From the NCBI GenBank assembly GCA_907165275.2, contig OU015666.1, positions 4,184,001 to 4,248,000 of the forward strand: a stretch of 64,000 nt of DNA, given 5' to 3'. This DNA is from Zygaena filipendulae (lineage: Eukaryota > Arthropoda > Insecta > Lepidoptera > Zygaenidae). Positions within the stretch are counted from its first letter, which is position 1; every line of letters begins with the position of its first letter. The translations under genes and the position numbers were made by a program. Shown one piece after another: positions 1 through 9,875 of the stretch. The notes under the pieces are model-generated. The model was not told where the DNA came from, made no database searches, and was given only the letters and a program-made list of their open reading frames with translations.

Positions 1-240
1 ACTCACATTGTGATTCGGTTAGTCAAGGCCAAGTATTAAACAAATCGACATAGAAAAATCAACGCATTGTGAGTCGAGTCTCACTGCGCTGTATTGAGTT
101 ACGAATGTAAATGTTTATGCATGTACATTGCTTCGGTAACGATCTAATTTGACAGGCGTGAATTTCGCGTTATGTAGCGTTAATGTTAATTGTCCTGTCT
201 TTTTTTACGAGGAACCGTCTAGTCGAGGCGATTGTAAAAA
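1..240. other. Unassigned left-edge sequence
   Basis: I see no gene, known repeat end or RNA gene here. The reading frame that starts at 149 runs into the neighbouring inverted-repeat element and has no family resemblance. Confidence 0.5.
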
Positions 241-583
241 TGCTAACAGACGTTCGAGCTTTGTGCGCTCCGCACATCGAGCTTGGTGCGCTCCGTGCCA
301 TATCCAGTCGTGTGTAGGGCTGTCCGCCGCACATTATCATTGTCGACATTATGATGTCGAACGCGGTGCACTCCGTACCTAGTTCGCTCGTGTGAACGGC
401 TCACCGCACCGTTCGGCGCTTTTTCAGCTTGCATACATACCATATATGTACCTACATACTTACATATAAATAAATTTGAAGTGTCTTTTTGTAATCCCCA
501 ATTACTAAATGCACACCGGGCGCACCGCACACTCCGCACGGTGCGGTGGTGCGTCCCGTACCAAATTCGAACGTCTGTTAGCA
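241..583. mobile_element. 343-bp element with 17-bp perfect terminal inverted repeats
   Basis: TGCTAACAGACGTTCGA at 241-257 is exactly mirrored at 567-583. The interior is GC-richer than its surroundings and holds several repeats of a gTGCGCTCCGca-like motif. No transposase is encoded; an open frame that covers the element on the minus strand is compositional. This looks like a non-autonomous DNA transposon (MITE). I could not define a target-site duplication, so the superfamily is unassigned. Confidence 0.65.
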
Positions 584-725
584 CTATAAGAGGAAACGCC
601 GCGCCGGGTAAAAGACATTTGAAGAATAGATTGTTGACTCAATTGCTGTTCATGTATTTTCCAACTTACCCGAATATACCTAGCGCGTGCACAACAACTG
701 CAGCTCAGAATAATATTACCTGAAA
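584..725. other. Short unassigned spacer
   Basis: No recognisable feature between the TIR element and the first MITE-B copy. Confidence 0.4.
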
Positions 726-1048
726 TAGGCTAGTTTCCTGGGTAAAAAAATCAAAATTCTATTTAGTCCGTCAGTTAGATAATAAAAAAATAAAAGACAC
801 GTATTTTTTGCTTTTTTAAAATAATGGAAATATGCATAGATAAAGCGCATTAAAGTTTAGGGTGGGGGACTCGTGACGTCAAAGCTCGCTATAACGTGCG
901 AACAAACTGTAGCGAGGCGTGACGTCATGTGAAATTTTGACTTGATATATCTCCGTTATTTTTTGGTTACATAAAAAAAAAACGTGTCCAATATTTTATA
1001 ATAATCTACAAAACGGACTAAAAACAAAAATTTAGGAAACTAGCCTAT
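726..1048 (+). mobile_element. MITE-B copy 1
   Basis: The ends read TAGGCTAGTTTCCT and AGGAAACTAGCCTA, a terminal inverted repeat bounded by TA, which fits a Tc1/mariner-type TA target duplication. The interior has the family core: an AGTCCGTCAG block, GCGCATTAAAGTTTAGGGTG, and two TGACGTCA octamers at 874-881 and 920-927. It has no coding capacity. By eye it is nearly the reverse complement of the copy at 41512-41835, so both are young or one derives from the other. Four further copies lie in the window. Confidence 0.85.
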
Positions 1049-1132
1049 TACATATTTAATTCCCTTATTTCCTTGTTTTCTTCAACAAAGTAGACGGATT
1101 TCAATGGTTTTTTCAAGAATAACATATTGTAA

Positions 1133-1385
1133 TAGCTGTACCGCGCGGTTTCACCCGCGATAATTTCGGAGTTCCCGCGGAATTGTTCCATACAAATTTT
1201 CCCCCCCCCCCCCCCTTTTCACCCCTTTAGGGGTAGAATTTTGAAAAGCCTTTCCTATTGGATGCCTAGGTCATTTAAAATAACACACCCTCCAAAGTTT
1301 CAGGTCTCGACGATCAGCGGTTTAGGCTGTGCGTTGATCCATCATTCATTCACGACAAAGCATTTTATATACATGTATATAGATG
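1133..1385 (+). mobile_element. Lep-A fragment, subfamily with CAGCGGTTTAGGCTGTGCG
   Basis: It begins AGCTGTACCGCGCGGTTTCACC and ends in TATATACATGTATATAGAT. The body matches the fragment at 24954-25192 almost throughout (pieces such as GGAATTGTTCCATACAAA, CACCCTCC, CAGCGGTTTAGGCTGTGCG, ACAAAGCATTTTATAT), so these two form a distinct subfamily. A 15-C run at 1201-1215 replaces ordinary sequence found in the sister copy. Probably a 3' fragment of a non-LTR retroelement; family assignment is by resemblance only. Confidence 0.7.
1201..1215. repeat. (C)15 homopolymer
   Basis: Fifteen consecutive cytosines inside a Lep-A fragment. The sister copy at 24954-25192 lacks the run at the same place. 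Length may be unreliable in assembly. Confidence 0.9.
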
Positions 1386-2145
1386 TATAAATATGTTTAT
1401 CTGTCTATATATAGGTATCTATATATTTATCATACAGCCGCGGCCGCACTCAGAGTTCACAGTCGTTTAAATGATTACTTAATTTTTTAAAACAAAACTT
1501 CCGCAATCAGAGACGTTCAATAAATGAATGTTAATTGGCACTTAACTAAATGTAACTTAATTAGTTAAATGCCAATTACGGAGAATTTTCTCGAGTTTAA
1601 TCAGAGAAAGTGAAGGAGAATTCCACACACTGTATCAAAAATTGCGAGTAGGTACTACTTATATCGATGACTACCTAATTTTAATTATTGTTGATTAAAA
1701 GCTTTGAAAAGTTAAAAAATTTTTCAAAGCTGTCAATGGTGATACTGTCGTATCAGTGACACTTCGCGCATATATTCGCTGAAGTTGTCATATATCTGGA
1801 CAAGCTGTCGGCTTGCAAACAACAGACTTTTGACTTTGGGTTTTTGGTTGTTGACGAGTGAAAGCCGTACCGAAAACACGCGTGTCACGTTTGTCCTCGT
1901 TATTTCAGTCACTTTCCAGCATATATTTTGAAACCTGAGCAACTGGAAACTGACTTTCAGGAGAGCCATGTTTTAACTTGCGGAACAATCTAACATTGTC
2001 ATTGGCGTTTGCCATAATTGAAGAAGTAGATGAAGAGAGATCCTTATTATTAAGAAACATTGTCATTGGAAAATTATAATTATAGACGCCATTATTAAAG
2101 AAGAAGAACAAGAAGACTGGGTTGTTGTCGTGTGGAGCAAAGAGA

Positions 2146-2235
2146 ATAATAAAATACTGAATTTTGTGTGAAGGCTGTACCGAGTGCACGCCCTTTCTTT
2201 ATTTGCAACCACAATACCACAGATAATATAATACT
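2146..2235 (+). repeat. 90-bp exact direct repeat, copy 1
   Basis: It starts ATAATAAAATACTG, contains GGCTGTACCGAGTGCACGCC, and ends AGATAATATAATACT. It is base-for-base identical to 2411-2500. The flanks on both sides differ, so this is not part of a longer tandem array. Confidence 0.9.
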
Positions 2236-2410
2236 GACTTGTGTGTGAAAACTAGTCAAGTTGTATGCTCCTTTGAATATATTTCAGGATTATCTACAGA
2301 ACTTGACACCTATTTAGATATCAATTCTTTTGTCGGTGAAGTCGACAACTAAGCTTAAGCTTAATCCTACTGAACTTGACTTCCACTTTCACATTTATGT
2401 TTTTGATGGG

Positions 2411-2500
2411 ATAATAAAATACTGAATTTTGTGTGAAGGCTGTACCGAGTGCACGCCCTTTCTTTATTTGCAACCACAATACCACAGATAATATAATACT
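2411..2500 (+). repeat. 90-bp exact direct repeat, copy 2
   Basis: Identical to 2146-2235, 265 bp downstream in the same orientation, with 175 bp of unrelated sequence between. A similar CTGTACCGA...CACGC string occurs weakly near 1865, which may be an older relative. Confidence 0.9.
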
Positions 2501-3427
2501 ATACTAGACAATACTAAATGACAAAATTTTAGTTGTTAGTTCATCATGTAGAATAATAAAAAATATTGAACATGTTTTAACCTTTTTTTACGTAGTCAAT
2601 AAATAGAAATAGGAAATAATTTCTCACAATGATAAGAAATAAACAGAAATACTTTTAAACATAAATTCTAGTTTAAAAAGTCAACAACGTATTGACACGT
2701 CAGCGCCAAATTCGATAAAATTTGAAACACCTTTTTCATACCCACTGAATACATGAATACAACCTTACCTTTTTAATTTATCAAAAAATATTTATCTACA
2801 CAAATTGATTACTTAACTAATAATTAGTAATTATCTTAAAATGTAAAGGAATGTAGAGTAGGCTAATTTAAAAGCTCCAAAACCACTTTTACTGGAAAGC
2901 TTTCAATTAAACGCAGATGTGTTTCAGTAAAGTAAATATTGTTTTTTCTTCTCTGTTTTTCTTCTTACAAACAAACATGTGCCAATTTTTTTCTATCACC
3001 GCATAGAATTTTCTTCAGACATCATAACCTTGATGTCAGATATATACATACACCTAGTCAAATATCTATCTATCTTTACTCACTTATTTTTAAACATATC
3101 GTTACTATACGAATTAGCGCTACCTTGATCCAGTTTCGAGAACATTAAATTAAACAGTGATATGATATAAAATGCTTGTTATTGTCGGGCTATAATAATA
3201 AAACTAATATAACGTATGAGGGAAATAACTGATCATAAATCTTATGAACACGTTACTTGTCTAGAATGTTATTTAGTTCTGTTTTATCTCAAATATTTGT
3301 GACTACAAATCTACTTGATAATACTATAAAATTCTATCATGCTATAGTTACTAATACTATAGAATGAATAGTTACATAATACTTATAATTTAGAAGTGTG
3401 GCACGATTGAGGTATAGGAATATTCGA

Positions 3428-3497
3428 AAACAGTATCAGTGTAGTGGTAAGTGATCCGGCTTCTAGTCAGGTGTCATAGGTTCGATTCCCTATATTA
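3428..3497 (+). mobile_element. tRNA-like SINE head remnant
   Basis: An A-box-like TCAGTGTAGTGGTAAGTGA is followed about 35 bases later by a perfect RNA polymerase III B box, GGTTCGATTCC. The 5' acceptor stem cannot be paired with the 3' side, so a functional tRNA is unlikely; a decayed tRNA-derived SINE head fits better. Directly downstream is a Lep-A fragment in the opposite orientation. Confidence 0.5.
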
Positions 3498-3703
3498 TCC
3501 TTACTAATACATATTATAAGTGCGAAAGTGAGTTAGTTTGTTTGTAAAGCTTTCACGCCTCAACGGCTCAACGGATTGTCATGAAATTTTGCATACACGT
3601 TTTCAGAGATACAGAGAAGGGCATAGGGTAGGTACTTTTTATCCCGGAATTTCCGCGGGAACTCCGGAATTACCGCGTGCGAAACCGCGGGGAACAGCTA
3701 GTA
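3498..3703 (-). mobile_element. Lep-A fragment
   Basis: Read on the minus strand it begins TACTAGCTGTTCCCCGCGG and ends with a degraded form of the family tail (ATTATAAGTGCGAAAG on plus is the mirrored tail). It includes the conserved CATGAAATTTTGCATACACG region (in mirrored sense) and the TATCCC/GGGATA block. Confidence 0.75.
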
Positions 3704-3834
3704 GTTTATAAGACATGCAGAGAAACCGCTTCTTTCGGTGAAATGGTTTGCAGAGGGATTAACGTATAATATAAAATCAAAAACGCAAATACCTAATATC
3801 CGCACGGTGCCATATTATGAGTATACCTCGATGT

Positions 3835-3945
3835 CAGTTTGCTTGTTACGATTTACGCCTTTACTACTCAACCGATCATCATGAAATTATGTATATACGT
3901 TTTCATATGTACAGGACATAGAGTACTTTTATCCCGATTTTTTTT
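3835..3945 (-). mobile_element. Lep-A partial copy
   Basis: Only the central part is recognisable: ACTCAACCGATCATCATGAAATT, then GTATATACGTTTTCA and TACTTTTATCCCG, all in the minus-orientation order of the family. Both ends have decayed. Confidence 0.55.
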
Positions 3946-4194
3946 TATGTCATAGAGGCAAACGAGCAAGTCTCTGCGGGAACCCCGAAATCGTTGCAGT
4001 TAGTACTGAACGCGTAGTGCCAATAGGCGTAACGTCAATATACCCGACATAAAACACCACGCGAGCAAATAAATACCCACTTAATACGTACGATATCTCG
4101 ATTTCTTCGTGAGGTCAGGGTCATTGTTTTTGTAGTTTCATAACCATTGTTTCTAACGAGAGCAAAAGCAAAACGTGTTCGTGTAAGTACGTAA

Positions 4195-4508
4195 TAGGCT
4201 ATATGACTAATTTTTATTTAGTCCGTCTTGTAGATTAATAAAAAATATTGGACACGTATTTTTTCTTTTTTTACGTAATCAAAAAATAACGGCGATACAT
4301 TGAGTTGAAATTTCGCGTGACGTCACTAACTAGTGCAGTTTGTATGACGTTGACGGCTTGTAGCGGCAAGTGACGTCACGAGCCCCCACCCTAATCTTTA
4401 ATGCGCTTTATCTCTGTGTATTTTCATTTATTTGAAAAATAAAGAAAACGTGTCTAATGATTTTTAATTTTCTAAATGACGGACTAATTAGAATTTTGAT
4501 TTTCAAAA
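4195..4508 (-). mobile_element. MITE-B copy 2 (diverged)
   Basis: It has the family order reversed relative to copy 1: TAGGCTA end, TTTAGTCCGTC, two TGACGTCA octamers at 4318-4325 and 4371-4378, then CACCCTAATCTTTAATGCGC and GACGGACTAA. The distal inverted end is degraded. Both octamers are intact despite the divergence. Confidence 0.8.
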
Positions 4509-6257
4509 GTCGTCAACATCCATATTAAGAGCACAACCTACATCGAGCGTCTAATTGATTGTTTTGCGGGCGGTACCGGTGCAGAAAGGATGACGTCGAT
4601 ACCTTTCGTGTGAGTTTTACAATCCAATTGTAATAGTTTCTGCACAAATCTTAGCTCTTCGAACTCAGCCTCATACACACATACACTTGCTCTATACAAG
4701 ATGTAAGGTTAAACGAGGGACGTATTGAAGGAGGATTTTCGCTATAAGTTCTTACTATTGAATACGAATGTAACACACATCATAGGGATATCACGCAACA
4801 TTTGTTTTAGAAACTTGACCAACTAAGCTGTTTGTCTCATCGTCAGACTAAAATATTAGGCCTCAAGTTTAGAACCAACCAAGACAATAAAATTTCCACC
4901 GTACTCACAGACATAGATAAGAGTAGATAAGGCAAGTCTGTATTATACGAAACCAAACGAGCCAGAATTTTGTTCTCATCGTAACCCAGTCAAAACCTAC
5001 CGAAGATAATAAATTCTGTATTATTGGCTGGGGCCACATTTTTGCAGAAATGGAACTCAATTACGACACGTTTAGGAGCCGTACAATAAATATTATGTGT
5101 GCTATTTAATATGTCTGTGATTTCATACTATGGAGATAGTAATTACTTTACGATCGTAAACTCTGCCCGGGGACCGGGCCGAGAGCATTTTAGAAATTAA
5201 CGACTGATAGTTTTGAGCAAACAAAAGCTTAATTGAAACGCAGATTAATTGAACGAGCGCCACAACGCAATTAGGTTAATTTACTTTGTTGCCGAAAATA
5301 AAACATTTAATCGTGTTTTATGGTACAAAAAAAGAACACGAACGAAAATTGTACATCCAGAATGTGAACGAAAAGATAATCTCATGTAGTGCTAAAATCA
5401 AGTCAATACAACCAAAATTTACAATGGACGGCAAATTTTCAAGTTTTAAAAATCAATTTGTCAAATCCTATTGTCCCGTTGTCACGAAAACAGAGTCTGT
5501 GGACCAATTTGTCATATGAACGACGAAGTAACCGCAGAGCGTACTATTCTATTTCGTATCACATAGGAGTTTAAGGTTATTATTGTGTGAGCGAATATTT
5601 TTTTGTTCAGTAATCAAGAGCGCGAAGCGACGGTGATTTGGCGTGTAATTTGCATGTTTGTCGGATGAATTATGCGAGCGTCCTAGTTGATAGGTGTTAT
5701 TAGAATTTATTTGTATCGTTGTCGTTAAGCTGGGCAGTTAACTAGGATACGTCTAGGCAGACTATCTATAACAATAAAAAACGTATGGCTGCAATTAAAA
5801 GAAACGATTTGTTAATTTTGTTTCAATTTGTTTGATCTTTCTGAGTCAACAAATTCTGGCGCTTCCGCTTTATTTCTTCACTGTCATAATGTGTCACCGA
5901 ATAGAGCTGAAATTTGGCAGGTTGATATAATTTTTTTATTTCGTCTGAGGTAGGGGGCGAATCTGATAATATTCTGTTATAACGAATATGTATTTGATCT
6001 TTGTAATTGTCCACTGTTTTCTCTGACTGACGGCATGAATAGTGCGCCTACCTATCCAAGGCGTCTGTTCCCATATTGAAAAAAAGAAGAAGGTAAGGGG
6101 CGTCAGCTAAGAACGGATTTCACGAAATTAACGCGGGTAACAAATACAGCGCATAGTTAGTTGAATATAAAATTTTTGTCAATAACATGCATACGGGAGT
6201 GAAACTAGCGCAAAAAAATCATACCTTATAAAATATAAACTATAAACCATATACATA
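4509..6257. other. Unique-looking intergenic DNA, nothing supported
   Basis: I see no transposon ends, RNA gene or splice-bounded coding frame. Two short frames (plus 5286-5519, 77 codons; minus 5823-6014, 63 codons) are Lys/Asn-rich, have no family resemblance and are of a length expected by chance in AT-rich DNA. Confidence 0.45.
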
Positions 6258-6366
6258 TAACTTTCACTGCTAATTAGCTGATGTTATAAGGAGCAAATTA
6301 GGCTACTTTGGAGTTCCTGCGGGAGTTCCGAAACTCACACGGGTGAAACCGCGGTGCACGGGTAGT
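6258..6366 (-). mobile_element. Lep-A partial copy
   Basis: TTAGCTGATGTTATAAGGAG and GGCTACTTTGGAGTTCCTGC lead into CGGGTGAAACCGCGG, the mirrored CGCGG end. The remainder of the element is missing. Confidence 0.65.
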
Positions 6367-6910
6367 ACCGAACTTATGAAAAAAAAATAAAAAGGTTGCT
6401 TCAGATCACATCGATACTTTTTGGCGATTTCTTTTTTGATTAGTTTCTTAACAACGGAATATCTTCGGCGATTTTATAAAACTTCAATGAGCTACGACGC
6501 TCACAGCCATTATTTACTGATTGAAGAGACCCTTCGAGTGCTTTAATATAAACTTTATTGCTTTTCTTATATTAAGGTTATTTTGGAGCCATCTCTTTCA
6601 CTTAAAGAGATTAATCGTTCTTTCTGGAATTTCTCCAAACTTTTTCAATACCAGCTGTTACCGCGTAGTTTTACCCGGGTCAATTTAGTTATGACCTAGT
6701 TATACTTCGTTTGTTCACGGCACACACACACGGTATTACCTATATACCTACCTATCCTCCCTATACCAATCGTGAAAGGGTGCCGTCAGTTGGCACTGGT
6801 CAAGTGGTCATGTCTGGTCTACTATTATAGATGCTTAATCCTAATGTCTCTATAGTCTGTACCTGCCGTACGTAGTTCATTGCTGGTTACGGCTCATTAT
6901 TCTCACATAA
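6367..6910. other. Intergenic DNA
   Basis: Nothing recognised beyond short AC dinucleotide runs near 6720-6735. Confidence 0.4.
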
Positions 6911-7151
6911 TTGGACGCAGATAAGCAATAACATGTTAACCCACAATACTAAGTTATTGATTCAAAACGCTTTATTGAGAGTTATAGAGCGTTTTTTAAT
7001 TATGTGTTTACCTTATTACATTGTTTAAATATACCAAAAAACATTTTAACATAAAAAAATGCTGAAACAAAATCACGATACGATTTTAAAACACGATTTA
7101 TTCAAAATTTCTCCAATGTGGGTTAACACACTATTGCTTATCTATGTCCAA
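6911..7151 (+). mobile_element. MITE-C copy 1
   Basis: TTGGACGCAGATAAGCAATA...GTTAACCCACAA at the left end is mirrored by TGTGGGTTAACACACTATTG...TATGTCCAA at the right, giving inverted ends of about 35 bp. The interior is AT-rich and non-coding. A full-length copy in the opposite orientation is at 18631-18870. Confidence 0.85.
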
Positions 7152-8261
7152 TTAAAGTTGGGTTACCACTAATATTATATACTATATGTATTATAATTTT
7201 AGACTGACAGCGTGCTGCTGTAGAGTTTGCTGCGCAGCTTGTTCTCTTCAGCCATAGAACTAGGAAGCTGTGAAGGGTGGATATTTTATGGGTGCTGTCT
7301 ACTGTAAAATGTAATTTTATTGACGTCAAAAAGAGTCACATTATGGGCCTAATTTGAATAAATGATTTGGCTATTGACTATTATTTTGAAATCGTTTAAA
7401 AAGTAGCCTATCCTTATTGTAAAATAGCCTACTTTAAGTTTAAGTGTCAATTGTCATCGTCTATGAATTTAAAAACTACGGCATTTGCACTTTCTGAGTT
7501 GCCTAAATCATAGTGATTACCTTCTCTCTGGCCTAAATAATTTCGGAGTTTAACTACTAATTGAAAAAAACCATCGAACGAAATGTTTTAAAAACCCCTA
7601 ACACACAATTGCATTTTATGGTTATATATTTAATTGGTTATATTTTTGGTTCCGGTAAAACCCGTGAGTTATCTAAAATTAACGCAGGCGAAATATTATG
7701 TAAATAAACATGGGCCAATTAAATGGATTCAGAAAATTTCAGTTTCATTTTAGGTACCTACCTATAATATAAATCTATTATTATCCTTCGTCTTAAGACA
7801 TTAAGTTAGTAATTTTGTGTAGGTAGTTGTTGTGGCATTAAAATTGTAAACGTAATCACTTCAACTGTGTTTCACATTCAACGGAAACAAGGTCTTGTAG
7901 TACCACTATAGGAGGGCATCACGCACCACCAATATAAAACGATTGTTAAAACCATTTCGATCAAGACCAACTAGAAGTAGCTTCAGGCCCAGACTCAGGG
8001 TTGCCACAAGCACTATGAGTTTAGTTACGATTAGTTAGTATATCAACAGATAGAATAGAAAGAACAGATAGAACAACATCAACTCAGTTTAGTTCGAAAA
8101 CTAGTCGGCTACTCGACGGAAAAACAAAGCAACTGTCATTTTTATATTTTGCCACTACGCACATTGCATAACGTAACACTTTATTCATAAAATCAATTTA
8201 CTTGTCAAATTCTATCTCTATAAAAATAAACAATTAAATAATAACTCAGATATTGCTACAT
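7152..8261. other. Intergenic DNA without a supported gene
   Basis: AT-rich sequence, no recognised repeat family and no frame with family resemblance. Confidence 0.4.
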
Positions 8262-8511
8262 ACAACCATCAAAAAGGCTTTAGCCTTAGAGAAATCGTTA
8301 AACTATGGAAGATTAAGCAATTTCCGGTTCTTTACTCCCCCTGTAAAATTTATTCAGATACAACAACCATCAAAACGGATTTAGCCTTAGAAAAATCAAA
8401 ATTAACAGAATCGTTAAACTATGGTAAGTTATAAACTATGGAAACTTTGTTATAAATATAGCGATTTCCGATTATTTGCTCCTCCTATACAAATATTTTT
8501 TCAGGTACAAT
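8262..8511 (+). repeat. Diverged two-copy tandem duplication
   Basis: ACAACCATCAAAAAGGCTTT...ATCGTTAAACTATGG...GCAATTTCCGGTT...ATACAA (8262-8362) is followed directly by a second version (8363-8511) with the same ordered blocks, lengthened by about 45 bp of internal insertion. No coding frame is maintained between copies. Confidence 0.7.
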
Positions 8512-9132
8512 TACTTTGTTTCACCGTAGGGCAGCCGTAGTGTAGCCGGATTATATCCGTACACAGCTATTCATCACGCACAAAACATTCATTAATGTAA
8601 CTAAATCTATTAAACGCCATATTATTATTATAAAAAAAAATTAAATAAAAATTGTTTATTATCAGACAACTTAGTCCATAGATGTTAGTGAAACTATGAA
8701 TCTTAAAAAACTATGTTAGTAGGTATAAAATTGAGAGTTGGAAATCGAAATTCACAATTATGTTACTTAGCCACGGTTTTCAAAATTCATTTTTAAAACT
8801 ATTGTGGAAAATATACTTCTCTCCAACTTCCTTTGCAACCATTGCGCGCCTGTCCCGCCTACATGGCTTCTCTAGTTAATATATTCTTTTCTCTGTGGTG
8901 AAATCGGCCAAAACGCGCTTTCAAATTGAAAAAAATTGCTTTTCCTGCTGCTGCGAAAATTCCAAACTTGATGCGGACAAAATCGTGGGAGAACACCTAT
9001 TTGGTGTATACTGTATATTATAGTAATTTCAAATCTGGTTTTCGTAATCAGCTTTATGATCTTTCGAGTTTTTTTTTTAATGATACTGCGCGTCTTGGCT
9101 TTTTGTTTATCAATAGTATTCGTATGCAATAC
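8512..9132. other. Intergenic DNA
   Basis: Nothing recognised. Overlapping frames on both strands near 8872-9219 are shadows of AT-rich sequence. Confidence 0.4.
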
Positions 9133-9308
9133 AATATAATAATTATACTTTATTGCACCAAAGATTTTTTACAATATTTATATAGATTAAATTGTACATG
9201 GCAACAAGGCGGCATCTAATACCGCATAGTGGTAGAACTTCTTTACTTCCCTGATCCCTCTCTTAGTTTTTAACCGACTTCCAAAAAGAAGAGGAGCTTC
9301 TCAATTCG
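9133..9308 (-). mobile_element. LINE-type 3' tail fragment
   Basis: The plus strand reads TTATACTTTATTGCACCAAAG...GGCGGCATCTAATACCGCATAG and then TTTTTAACCGACTTCCAAAA. Similar 'CTTTATTGTAC...AAGGCGG' segments are at 44395-44475 and 46722-46840. The TTTAACCGACTTCCAAAAAGG string recurs near 25273 and, inverted, near 32028. These look like 3' ends of minus-strand non-LTR elements. The large LINE at 9309 begins right after. Confidence 0.5.
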
Positions 9309-9686
9309 ACCGTGCCAGCGCCCTTAGTGGAAGGGGCACTTCCGCGCGCACGCCCTCTAGTGGTGCGGTTGGCGCGCCGCACGACTCGTGACGCGTTACT
9401 GCGGGCTGCGCGAGTGCGTCGCGGTGTTACTACAGAGGGTATGGCACTCCCAGGATCTCCTTGCCCTTTCTATGTGAACGAGCGGCTTACTAAACCAATT
9501 AGACAGCTTTTCCAAAAAGCACGCGAAGCTGCAAGACGTAGAGATTGGAAATTCGTATGGACACGGGAAGGAAAAATATATGCTAGAAAAGAACAAGGAA
9601 AACCGAGTTTTAGACTTCGCTCTGACATCGACATTATGAAGATTTTTGAGGGGTATAACGTTGGCTCTGAACAGAAAGACTTTTAA
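9309..9686 (+). pseudogene. LINE ORF1, C-terminal fragment
   Basis: About 120 codons remain, with no authentic start: the first in-frame start-like codon is GTG at 9312, at the truncation point. The diagnostic part is PFYVNERLTKPIRQLFQKA followed by WKFVWTREGKIYARKEQGK, the conserved tail of ORF1 proteins of CR1/Jockey-group LINEs, where this segment follows the nucleic-acid-binding region. Stop codon TAA at 9684. The fragment is GC-rich and Arg-rich at its start, unlike the AT-rich spacer that follows. In an intact element ORF1 would coat the RNA; here it cannot be expressed as a whole protein. Confidence 0.8.
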
Positions 9687-9875
9687 TAGTATTATTATGA
9701 GTATTAATGTTCCGAAAAGCTCAATAATATATAATTCTATTTGGCTTAGTGATTATTTTTTAAAAACATTGTTGACTGATAATTTATTTTTTTTCTTTGT
9801 TTTCTGTACTTTAGATTTTATATTTCTTTTTCTCGTTTTATTTTTAACATTTTTAAAGAGAATCTAAGATTTGTT

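Larger units (their letters stand above)
1386..3427. other. Intergenic DNA without a supported gene
   Basis: AT-rich. Short open frames on the minus strand (about 1733-1969 and 1905-2189) overlap each other, carry long runs of Phe and Asn, and match no family I recognise; I do not call them genes. The only clear structure is the pair of exact 90-bp direct repeats described separately. Confidence 0.5.

Noticed and set aside
1733..2189. Minus-strand frames near 2 kb as a small gene
   Set aside because: Overlapping frames with low-complexity residues and no domain; the only firm signal is the exact direct repeat.
3428..3497. Functional tRNA gene on the plus strand
   Set aside because: B box present, but no acceptor stem and a poor anticodon arm; SINE remnant preferred.
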